Part shown: in pieces, positions 1 to 11,076 of the stretch | Position numbering within the stretch: the first letter of the stretch is position 1 | Layout: each line of letters opens with the position of its first letter | Assembly: GCA_020055645.1 (NCBI GenBank) | Contig: CM034546.1 | Coordinates: 66,216,001-66,280,000 of the forward strand | Direction: 5' to 3' | From: Tomocerus qinae | Lineage: Eukaryota; Arthropoda; Collembola; Entomobryomorpha; Tomoceridae | DNA: 64,000 bases | Notes under the pieces: generated by a model | Told to the model about the DNA's origin: nothing | Database searches by the model: none | What the model saw: the letters and a program-made list of their open reading frames with translations, nothing else | Made by a program: the position numbers and the translations under genes

Positions 1-1458
1 TTTAAATTAAAGGAATTAAATCAATAATCAAATTGTTTAGCTGGTTGATGCCTGCTGGAAAACTAAACCTTCAGTTTCCAGCAATATAGAAATTTTTTAC
101 CCCTCATTCCTAACGTAAAAAAATAAAGAATCATTACTATACTGTTTATTTTTGATTAGGTTGTGTCAGAAAATAGACAAAAATGGCGACTTTCTTACTT
201 CGCTTCAACCGGGCAACAGAAAAGATTAGTGACAAGGTGGAAACAGGAGGTTTTCTTCCTAGCGCTGGGTTGCAATTATGGCAACCAGCTAAAAAAGTGA
301 ATTAACCCAAAGCATGCACTTCAACTTCAACCGTAAATTCAATGTTTAATCAAGGAGAATCAGTAATGTAACAATCTACTGTTGGTCACTGAAATTAAAA
401 CTTAAATTAGGCTGTTAGTAAAGAAAAATAATGCTAGAATATAATTACATTCCGAAAGTTCTGTAGTTTAAATAGTGCGAATCAATATATCAGTTTTAAT
501 TTCTGTTAGTAAATGGTAATATTTTTAGTTAATTCTAGTCCTTTTTAATCCTTTAACCTCCTCGTTTTCTAAGTTGATCAACACATATGAATCACATATT
601 GAAGGAGGGCTTTGTGGACTGAAGATGACCTCCTGAAAAATCCAACGCAAGCACGTATCCAGAGGGGGGGCCGGGGGGTCCGGGCCCCCCTTAGTATCCA
701 GAAAAAGGCAATTTTTTGTCAAAAAAGGTGAGAAATCCAAAAAATTTTCGCGCTTCGCGCGAATATGACTTGAATTTATCACTATATTTTGGTGGGCCCC
801 CCCTAGGTCAAATTCCTGGATACGTGCTTCAATCCAAGAACAGCAAAAAATGACAATTTTCGTCATTAAATGCCAAAAACATTTCGCAAATATATATAAT
901 TAAAATATTCGTAAAAATATAAGCCACCCCCGAAACTCAGTTCTAAATACTTGCTTGTTACATAAGTATCGTAGATATTTATGAATTTCGTTCATTGATA
1001 TGGATAACTTGCAGACATAAAGCCGCAATAAAAAATTTAAGTGCACAATTTTCTGTATTTCAATATACTTTCAAGCAAGGTTGTTAAAAAAACGCCAATT
1101 TTTGGGGCACAAACAATTGATCTGGTAATGCCAATATTTCAATCCAAATATAATTATATTATATTGGTAATGATAATTAAGCTCAAGGACGTATCCAATA
1201 AGGGGAGGGGGGTTTTTTTAGTGCAAATCATTATTTTATAAAAGGATTTATTTTAAAACACATAAAATTAATAGAGCCTTATTATATACTTTTTTACTTA
1301 CATCTAGAGTTGCATTTTTTCTCTTTGGTTCTAAATTGATGCAGAGCTTATACAATTAAAAGAGAAAATATTTAGTCATATGATCTTGTTGGTTGTTTTA
1401 AATATAGTATTGTCAATATCATTGTAAGTTTTAATAATAAATACTTCTTTATTTTCAG
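1..1458. other. Non-coding stretch with copies of an ACGTATCCAG element
   Basis: I see no convincing coding exon here. Upstream exons of the LRR-like gene at 1459 should lie in this stretch or left of the window, but none could be identified. Positions 649-829 hold a short inverted-repeat element (listed separately), and about 1185-1220 carries a fragment of the same type (an 'acgtatccaat' followed by a G-run). The rest is AT-rich with no feature I can name. Confidence 0.5.
649..829. mobile_element. Short terminal-inverted-repeat element (MITE), ACGTATCCAG family
   Basis: The ends are inverted copies: AAGCACGTATCCAG at 649-662 and TGGATACGTGCTT ending at 829. Just inside the left end is a G/C-rich run, and the interior includes 'cgcgcttcgcgcg'. 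About 181 bp, with no coding capacity. The same design recurs at 8103-8282 and about 13373-13556, so this is a small dispersed family. No clear target-site duplication was found. Confidence 0.65.
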
Positions 1459-3523
1459 AAGTCGATGATAGAAATTTGCAGATCACAAATTCGCCTGATG
1501 GTGAATTCAAATGCACAGGGACTGTCTTTGAATCTTCATTAAGCCGGATTCCTCACCCGGAATTATTGACAAGTGTCACCTTGGAGGCAAAAACAATCTC
1601 AATGCCAAGTCTGCAATCAACCATTGCTTCCTTGGTTAATCTGAAAAATATTAATATCCAAACAGGCTCATTTTATGGTGTTCTTGTACATAAAGTAGAA
1701 TTACCTCAATTGAGTCGTTTTGAAGTTATATTAACAGATTATAATATAGAATCTTCATTAAGCTATATAATCGACTACTACACTTTCTTCTGTAAATGGG
1801 ATGCGTGTATTTGGAAATCTATTAGGAGCTTAAACTATTACTCCATTAGTGATTCAGAACGGTTGATTACCTTTGACAGGGACTCACAAACAGTTACACT
1901 TGAAGGTGTATCTGTTAATAAGTACCATAATCAACTGAGTTTCTTAAACAAATTGATTATTAGGAGTAAGGCCCTAATTAAGGACAATGTGACTCCTGGT
2001 TGCTGCAATAACTGTACTGCTGGAATTTCAGGAAAATTGTTGACAAGCGACTGTGTTGATAGAGATAATTCAAGAAACCTTAAACATTTTGAGTTAGATT
2101 TAATAACCAAGGATGTTAAGGAATTAGATTTTGATGATATATTTGATTATCATAATGTTTTTGGACTAAGAGACTCCTGCTTTTGGAAGTACATAAACAC
2201 TTTGGATTATTTTTGCATCAAAACATACGATAGTTCAATTGTATTCGACAAGAAATCACAAATATTAACACTTAAAAGAATGTCTATAAAGAATTGCCAT
2301 TATCAACTTAACTATTTCAAGAAACTTAAGATTGAATACAGTACAATTATAATTGGTAAAGAGATCGAGAGACACTGCAGTTGCACTTTTTGTAAAGATG
2401 TAGTAGGAGACTCTCACCCAGTAGTTGTAGATAATAGTTGTGGAATCCTTTGGAACTCAGTAGCAGGCCAAATGAATAACGACAAAGACGGGGAATTCAG
2501 TACTAATGAAATCACAATTAACTTCAGTTCGTGTCGAGATATAGAAAGGGATAAAGTGATTAGCATAACTCCATTCATATTGATGTTTAACCAACTCATA
2601 TATTTAGATATAGACGACGTATATGGATCAGACATGCTAGTTGACTTGTTTGTTCTGAACTACATTGATATTATCGAAATTAACGGTACCAAAGTACATT
2701 GTAGCAGATCCACCACCAACAGTAGTGACATAATTAGTCATCAAGTCATCATTTATTTAAAAACTGTATGAAACTAACTCTTAATTACATTATTCCTTGT
2801 AATGATAAAGGGGATAAAGTAGATACAATTGATTTCTCTTCCCTAAATATAGACGAATTGAAGTGGACAGATGGGAGTGATTATAATAATTGTGTTATGA
2901 TTGATCGAATTCCGTCAGGATTAAAGAAACTTCATTTGATAGATGTGGCATTAGGATGTGAGGAGGAGACCAACATGATTTCAGAGCATTCCAACTCTTT
3001 AGTTAGCATTCCATCGTCTTTATACTCTTTAATGATGGAAACACGTGAATTAGATGAATATGAAAAATTTGATTTAGATGAAGGTGAAACATTAGAAATA
3101 GATGCAAGTCAGACATTAAAATTAGATCTTAAAATACTTCCCCATTTATTAAAAACAATTGAATTAAATTACTTTACACTCAATTTGACGGGAGAAATTT
3201 TGCCACTTAATCCTCTCCATTTAGAGAAACTTATTATACATTATTACAAAGACTTAGATTTTGAGACAGGTGCATTCCAATCTTTGCTACATCGAACAGA
3301 CAATGTCGTTATTATTTCATACGAAGTAAAAGATTTAGAAAATGTAGTGGGCTTATTCCCCTGCAATGTAAAAAGTGTTTATTCACATATTAATAAAACA
3401 TCGGAGTATCTACATTATGTAAAGTTAGACAATAGCAAAAGTTGGAGACTGAAGGAAGAAATAATTAAAAGTGAAATCACTGAAGAGGTCTTTAATGAAT
3501 ACCGGAAACATGAAATACTATAA
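1459..3523 (+). CDS. LRR-like protein of the F-box/LRR type, last exon, split by a probable indel
   Basis: A splice acceptor (ttttcag, ending at 1458) opens a long exon that reads through 1459-2771, then continues in another frame from about 2760 to 3523. The frames meet at an A5 run near 2759-2763, and the first stop overlaps an ATG, so a single exon with a one-base indel is likelier than two genes. Irregular Leu/Ile-rich strand repeats resemble the LRR part of the F-box gene at 11077, but no F-box is visible because the 5' exons were not found. Residues about 95-165 and 220-290 of the first frame form an internal repeat, each unit with a D/W..C.WK core followed by a Y/F-rich stretch. A Cys cluster (CCNNC, CSCTFC) lies in the middle. 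A poly(A) signal AATAAA sits at 3535-3540. Function unknown; substrate adaptor is only an analogy. Confidence 0.55.
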
Positions 3524-5382
3524 ATCATTTTTGCAATAAAATGAATTATTCACTATATGTAAAGCGAATTTATGTATTTTTGATGCCTTTTGAAATTAAC
3601 TATTGAAAGATAGATTTGTAATTATTAAAGGCTGCACGTTTTAATTACTAAATATTCTTTAAAAATTTTATTTTTGCTTTTTGAATCTAATATAAAATAA
3701 ATCAGCCTTTAATAATAATTAAATCGAAAAATGTAATTTATATTACGGTTAAAATGCTGAATTTTTCTTCTTAAAACTTTATAATCTGTCCCATAGAAGT
3801 AATCCCCGTTCCCGAAAGATAGCCTTGTCATTGTCATCTGACCTAAAATATTTCCAACATACAATTCAACTACTCACCCTATCTGTTGTAGTCAGGCAGA
3901 ATATTTTCTAGACACTACCATCATAAAATGTTTCCGAATTATTCTTTAATTTTTCTGAAATTATAAAAATGTAGCGCTACTATCCAGGAAAAACGCTTGT
4001 GGCTTTCGAACTACCTATCCGATTCGAATGAAACCTTATAGTATTTGACAATATTCCAACGAAATACCATTTTGCTAATTGATTTTCTTAATAAACAATT
4101 TTATTTCTAACCTCCGCTTTCTGAAAATCGTTTTGATTCTAGCATGATATAAAGTAGTAACATAAACAATAAGTATTTGATTTGTTTATTCTTACAATGC
4201 CTATCTCCATTCATAGAAAATGTTACATTATTATGATAAATTGGATTTTAGAGGGGGCAGTTGTGCCACTGAAAGGCAAGACCTATTAGCCTGACCGCAA
4301 AATCTTTGAGCGAGGCTAGTTTTCATTGCGTTTTGAGGAGCATAAAATTTTGTGCGGCCAACGAAATGCCTGCTTTATTCTCTACAGGGAATGTTTATCG
4401 AATGCACCACACTTGTAGCGTGGGGAAGGCAGATCGCAAACCCGTTTAAAATTAATCGATTTTTTCAAAAACAAAATAGGTACTCACTTATTGTCGACTG
4501 CAAAGCTTTATTAACTAAAATCAATTACACGATAGAATATCCTGCAAAGTCAAACCAGTTCCCCAAATGGTGGATTTCGTCTTCCTTTCGCCAATAAAAT
4601 TCTGCTCCGTCATAAACGCATTGATCTGTTTGATTACTATTACTTCCAACAAATTTGAATTGAAGTCGACTCCAAAAAAGTGAACCACACATGAAAGATG
4701 GCTATGCTGCAGCTACTGCAGTATAAGAGAAACTTACTTATGTCTGAGACCTGAGACGGGAGAACGGTGTATCGTGTATCATAATGTATATTCTGATGCA
4801 ACTTGACAATAAAGCATTGATTTGATTTACAAACTTGAAAATATGAATTTATGTAATATCTTTTGGTTTTTTATTCCTTACGTCCGATGCCGATTTTAAT
4901 AATATTTCAAAGCTAGGCCAATTAAACGATACTTTTACTTTTGTTATGGATGGTGCTAGCATTATCTCTCTAACTGTTACTGTTTGCAAATTATCATGTA
5001 ATTATTACCACCGACATCTTTCTCGATCTAGTCTGTCTGAGAGGAGCCATTTCAATTCATTTCAGTCTCACACATCTCCCCCAACCTCATATTATACAAC
5101 TTTATGGTTAGGTTCATATAAATTGAACAAAATTGAGAATGAAAGATAATATACCATCATCTTGATAAGGAAACCATAGTATTAATTTATTCTAATTTTA
5201 ATATTTTAATAATTTAATAATCGGGGGACCAAACATTTAAAGGTATCTAATCGTTATAAGTTAAACAAAGAATGACAATTACTGATGTACTTTTAACATG
5301 GAATTTTTCAAAAAAATACATTCAAAAGACTTGAAGGTAGACATGTTTGCATTTCAAATTACATTAATGTATTTTTTTTCTT
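3524..5382. other. Intergenic DNA, nothing recognised
   Basis: This is the gap between the convergent LRR-like gene (+) and P450 copy 1 (-). Open frames at 4352-4597 and 4946-5149 have no recognisable domain, no supporting splice sites and a composition like the surrounding DNA, so I do not call them. Confidence 0.5.
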
Positions 5383-8300
5383 TTAAAATCTTTCGGAGAA
5401 TATTATTTTGTGCTTAACTGGTGTATTAATAGTACCTGGAACATATTTGATGGATGGAGTGAGTTCTGAAGGATCGAATTCAACTTTAAATTTTTGAAAC
5501 AGCATCATTGTAAATAGAAAGAGTTCATCTTTGGCTAAAGACTCTCCCGGGCAAACTCTCCGCCCAGTTGAAAATGGAATCAAAGCCGGATGACGAATTA
5601 TTTCTGTTTCGTCTTTATTTAAAAATCTCTCAGGTCTAAAGTTTTCTGGATCCCCCCAAACATCCGGGTCGTGCATAACTCCGTGCTGATTAGCAATGAT
5701 CATAGTGCCTTTTGAAATCAAATATCCATGAAATTGGACATCTTCTGTAGCTTCATGAAGAATTCCGATGGGAAGAACGGAAGAAAATCGCAATACTTCC
5801 ATTATGACGGCCTCAACGAATGGCAAACTAAACCACAGGTTGTAAGTGCAATCAATTAAATAGATCTAAGGTACTTACATTCATGTCTATACTATTTGAA
5901 TCACATTATTAATGTTTTAGTACTCACAGTTGCCGATCTCTTAATGAAGGATGTTGCCTATTTCGCATGTAGTTAGTGATAACATCATACAATCTTTCTT
6001 GTTTTGCTGGGTGATGGGCCATTAAAAACACAAGCCATTTCATAGTGATAGATATAGTCTCCGAGCCACCGAGTAAAATGTCATTTAGATTGTACATAAA
6101 ATTTTCCTCTACAAACCAAACAGATATTAGAAAAATCAGTACAAGCTATTTTTAGAAAATTGTGATATTTTTTAGTAATTTATTAAGAAATGAATAATTT
6201 CAAGGAACTGCAATAAACTGAAATATAATATGCAGTTTGTAGCAAGGAACGTAAACTCTTTTCATACTAAATGTCATAATTTCTGTCATAATGCAATGCC
6301 TACCCCCAGTTTTTCCAAAAAATGATGATTTTTCATCGGTGGTAGTTTTAATTTTTTGCAAGTAGCAATCAATCAAATCCCTTTGAATTCCTTCCTGATA
6401 CTGATAAGTCTCTTTGCGGTAATCAATAATTTCCTTTATGAAGTCTAGAACGGGATTCAAATTCTTATTGAAATGATTTAAACCAGATAGCTCAGGAAAC
6501 ATTTTCGCCCATTTGTAGAAAAATACGAGTATCCCTTGTGTTGCAGGATGTGACGAATATCTGTTGTTTTGAAATAAAAAGTATAACAAGTGTTATTTTA
6601 TTAGTTCTACTATAATATTGCCTAGATCATTTTAAAGCATTAAGTAAGTATAATGGAAAATTAATTAGCCATATTTTATGTAGCTAAACTCCAAATATTA
6701 AGATTCTGAAAGTTGTAACGTATTTTTATTTTAAAATAGTACAATATCTTACTCATTTATGTGATACATAATTTTCAAAATCTTGGGGTCGGTCAGTTCA
6801 AATCGTTCTCCCGCTACAATTCCCCATAGAACATTTATTATCGATATATTAAATACGTGGACAGTAGAAATAGGACTTCCACAGCTTTTCCTCAAATGTT
6901 CCATTAGTTCATTGGCTTCATGCAATATTAGACTTTCGACTGGCACTCCATTACGAAATCCTGATTGAATATAAGAAAATGCTAATCGACGCTGCTCTAG
7001 CCAGGTTGTCCCAGATGTTGTTATCATTCCTATAATCATTTTTACCCAATTATAACTATTTGTAGTGTTCTCTCTTTATCTTTAACATGCTCAGACCAGT
7101 GTTGTACTGTTGACCACTTTTTTGCATTTTGACCGGGCCACTGGTCAAAATGGTCAAAATGGTCAAAATGGCTAAAATGGACAAAATATCAGTATACAGT
7201 TACTTAGGCTAGCAAATGAAATTTAAAATATTTAGAGAATGAAATATGGCCTAAAACCAATGAAACACTATTCTACTAACATCAGACTACAAAATGACAC
7301 TCTCTAATCATTTCTAACTGCAATCTTTAGAAAGTTGTATTTGTTGTTTACTGTTGCAGTAAAACCTACCTTGGGGTCTCAATTAACCCCAAACGGACAT
7401 TTTGTCCATTTTGACCATTTTGACCACTTTTTAATTTTTTTTGACCGGGCCATTTTGACCATTATGACCATTATGACCACTAGTGGTTTTAACCACTGCA
7501 CAACACTGGCTCAGACAGCTAATTGATACTTTTTAAGAATCTAACCAAGCTTGAGATAACTTAATAACCGAAAACTATATTTTCATTGTTATTTCATCGT
7601 AAATTCAAATTATACAATTTGCATCAGTAGTTAATTAATTTTAAAAATATCCATGATTACGTACTACGAAGGTATTATATATTAAAAGAACCTCTATTTG
7701 GTCCAAAATGTTGATAAAGAGGTCGCCCACTCATTGCAATCAAACTATAAGCTTCCTTAATTAGTCCATGTTCATTAATAAAAATTGATCTGAAATAATG
7801 CATTTTCGTGATAAGTTGTCTTAAATAGAAATAAGCACATAGAATAATACAAATGACCATAAATATAATTACATTATCTATTTCTTAACTACGTTAGTAA
7901 TAGTATTATGTGGATGTTGGAAGCATACCGTTTAGGCCCAAGATCTATTCGAATAATATTCCCATACCGTTTTTTCATAGCCATGACACTTTTGTAAGGT
8001 TCCCATCCTACCTGTATAAGGTTTCCAACAATTGGAAAGCTAAACGGACCTTTAAAATAGAAAAGTACTGAATCATCCCAAATTTAAGGAATAATCTTAC
8101 CAAGCATGTATCCAGTAAGGGGCGAAAAGGGCGCAGCGGCCCTCCCCCCTAAGTCTGAGAAAAAGAAAACATTTTTCACAAAAAGGCCAAAAATTGCTAA
8201 ATTTTTCGTGCTTAGCGTGAATATCTCTCCTTTTTGACATTCTTTTTGCTTGCGCCCTTGATCAAATTTCTGGATACGTGCCTGAGTTTTACTATTATTT

Positions 8301-8429
8301 ATAGGATGTATAAATCTGAAAATAATGTATTTACTCACCTGGAGGAAAATTTGAGGGCTTTTTTGACAAATATATAAAATAAACCAGAAGAAATGAAACA
8401 AATATAAATAATACCAGCAATAACTCCAT
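5383..8429 (-). CDS. Cytochrome P450, clan 2 type, copy 1 (seven exons, 489 aa)
   Basis: Microsomal haem-thiolate monooxygenase; substrate unknown. Exons on the minus strand: 8429-8339, 8049-7929, 7789-7692, 7029-6753, 6560-6304, 6108-5928, 5827-5383; all junctions are GT-AG and the total is 1470 nt. The N-terminus is a hydrophobic anchor (MELLLVLFIF...) followed by the hinge PPGPF at about 29-33. Motifs in order: C-helix W113-xxx-R117, I-helix GGSET 295-299, K-helix E352-xx-R355, PERF 407-410, haem loop FSTGRRVCPG with Cys434. It is the only copy of the four with all classic motifs. Exon 5 carries two extra residues relative to the others. Intron 1 holds a MITE (8103-8282) and intron 3 an hAT-type MITE (7097-7508). 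Family assignment is by motif; clan 2 is inferred from length, hinge and haem-loop sequence. Confidence 0.9.
7089..7516. mobile_element. hAT-type MITE in P450 copy 1, with perfect 8-bp target duplication
   Basis: The element occupies 7097-7508 and is flanked by identical 8-mers GCTCAGAC (7089-7096 and 7509-7516). Its ends are inverted (CAGTGTTGTAC... and ...GCACAACACTG), and both sides carry arrays of a TGACCATTT-like word. There is no transposase. It lies in intron 3. The matching introns of the other three copies lack it and keep the pre-insertion order, a TGCTAATAGACAGCTAAT-like stretch. The 8-bp duplication and C-A-G-T-G tips are typical of hAT elements. Confidence 0.88.
8103..8282. mobile_element. 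MITE of the ACGTATCCAG family in intron 1 of P450 copy 1
   Basis: The ends read AGCATGTATCCAG and CTGGATACGTGC in inverted orientation, with G/C-rich blocks just inside and an AT-rich centre, as at 649-829. The first introns of the other three P450 copies are much shorter and lack it. Confidence 0.65.
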
Positions 8430-11076
8430 TATCACTAAATAATTAATTCTAACACTTTTGTGAATGTTGATTTAAAGAAATAAAACTATAAAACCACTGA
8501 TAGTTTCTCCAAAACATGTATTATAATGGAACTGCTATGCAAAAATTATGAAATAATTTCTATGACACTAATGTTAATTTAAGCTATGCTATGAATAACC
8601 GATCTGTAACCAACTGAACAGCATAACTGCTTGAAAAATAATTGGGTTCATCATTTATGCTGCATCTGCTTAAAAACATTTCAGATTCAAGTTGGGACAA
8701 TAAAATTTCTGAAAGGTCTAAAAAAGCTTATAGATTGCTTAAATTTACGTAGACATATATTTCAGTATATGTATTTGTTCTGAGAACATCAACCGTATTA
8801 TTCTTAATATTGTTATGGCACAAATATCATAGTACAATTTCCACTCAATCTGTTTTATGTTTATTACTCACCTACTTTATAACTCAAGTTTTATGTTTGA
8901 ATGATGATCTGATGAGGTTGCACATTTTATTGTTGTAGAAGCGGAATGGCAGTTTCTTTATCAATATCTGTGTCTTGCTTCTGTTCGTCTTGTAGTATTT
9001 CAGGATGCATAATGCATATTAAGGCAGTTAATACATAGGTAACTGTTTCAATGAAGACATATAAAATCAGAGTTATATTGCTCTGTTGGTCTTTGAACTC
9101 AACCACGGATAAATTCTTCCTATCTTATTGGATTTCGAAATCGTTATGCTTTCAGTCTACTTCAAATTTTGCTGTTAGGTTAGGCTGCTCTACTGGCCCA
9201 TAGGGTTGAGGTAATAATGTGATCAGCAAGAAGTGAATCTATATTCTCTTGGTATACAGACTTCAATATATAGATCATTTGTATTCTATCTCGTTCATGT
9301 TAAAGGAAGCTGAATAGGAAGTAGATAGCCTTGCTAGCCAAACTTAAATGTACTGTTTGGGCAGTAAATAAATATATATGATACTTTACATCATAAATCT
9401 TGACTTCGATAAATTCTTTTTCGTCTCCCGGTTGAGAAATCTTGCAATTGCGTTGTAGTTTCCGTCATTATTACATGACAAGGTTTTTCTGCTTATTAGC
9501 GATGATCCTAAAGTCAGTTATATTTTTTGGGTGATGCACAAAAATAGTATTAGTCACAGATTAGATCCCCTAATATCGTCATATTTTTTGGGCACCCACT
9601 TGCCGACCTTAATCTAACTACATACATACGAATATTTTCAGTTAAATTTCGACGTCCCTATGACGAATATCCTTATTTTTATGATGGCGTTATTTTATGA
9701 CGTAAATATGACGGTGTTCAAATGAAAGCCATTCTGGCAAGATAAATGTCCAAACTTATAAAAAATATAATGCAAACATACACATGGATATGTAAGGACA
9801 ATTACAAATGTCAAAATTTTATTTACATACTATACGTAAAAAGTTTCAATTTAGATACTATATTTCACGCACGCCATCATAACTTACTCCATTTTGCTAT
9901 AGTCCAATTGCACCATCAACCAACTATTTCAAATATCTTTCTAACTTTCCAGGTTTTAATTCCCCATAAACTACTCTTACTGGAAAAGGTTGTACATTTT
10001 TCATTTCATTAACGAGTAGAATTATGATTGTGGTAATTTAAAGTTAAAGTTAAACTGTTACACTGTCTGGTAGGTCAGAATCACCAAATTCTTCACTTTA
10101 TTCACAATCACAATTATCGCTATTTGGTCCAGATTCTGTGTCCAATGTTTAATTTTCTGGATACAAATCACTCCATAAACTTTTTGTTAATCAACGAACT
10201 TGTATTATGGCACGGCAAATTTTGTTTAATATCAGACTAAAAAATCGATATGGATGTAGACAAACTGATATTTTGGTTGTAAATAGTTAGTCTTAGCGAC
10301 GATGTATGTATAGACGCCAAAACAAAACTCCATATACTAACTTTAGTTAATATTTGGTTGTAGCTGTACAACAGTCGTTTTTTAACCTAAACGACTGTAC
10401 AACCAACTACCGAATATATCTAGTTAATCCAATCAACTTCTGCTAGGGTTCCTTCTCCAGACTATCTGTGTGCGTGTGTCATGAATCAGAATTATCCTTC
10501 GTCCTTCTAGTAGTTTACTGGTACGATATGAGATTAACATTTCCCTCTCATTTCCATACCTCTCCCAGGCAGTCCCATTCAGGAAACAAAAAAGGAAGAA
10601 GTAAGTTTCTAAAAATGCTGGCCTTTTTGCCATTTTACTTTTTCGATGTCTCAGTGTGTCCCATTTACTTTCATTTTAAATGTAAATAAGGTAAAAATGA
10701 CTGCTTTTTTTTAAAAAGTGGTACCTTTTTATTTTTTGTAAAAAAGGAGTGCCCTTTATGTTCCGTGGTCCCATATTCCTCTCAGCCCCATATCCTCTAG
10801 TCTTATATCTCTCCCAGTCCACCTCGTATTATGCTTAAGTTATGGTAATACTATCAATATAAATCAATAAAATTCACTATGAAAATAGTTTAAAGGTGGA
10901 TTTTATTTCATCAGAATGCAGAAGCATTACAATCACTACTAAAATTGAATGCTATAATAAATCAATTCCAAAAGGTTTCACAGAGTTTATAAAAAAAATT
11001 GTTTAAAATCGATGTAAAAATATGACAATACTTTAAATATTATCATAGGTTATCATTATCAGGATGTGCACCATCT
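8430..11076. other. Intergenic DNA upstream of P450 copy 1
   Basis: No gene recognised. The first ~90 bases resemble the upstream regions of the other P450 copies ('gtgaatgtt', 'aaccactg.tagt'), after which copy 1 diverges, so its distal promoter region differs from theirs. A hairpin with arms around GTTGTAGCTGTACAACAGTCG and CGACTGTACAACCAAC lies at about 10355-10410. Open frames at 9746-10012 and 10433-10689 look random. Confidence 0.5.

Noticed and set aside
525-866. 113-codon minus-strand frame
   Set aside because: It runs through the G/C-rich MITE at 649-829 and its flanks; no domain.
9746-10689. Small open frames upstream of P450 copy 1
   Set aside because: AT-rich random composition, overlapping frames on both strands, no splice support.
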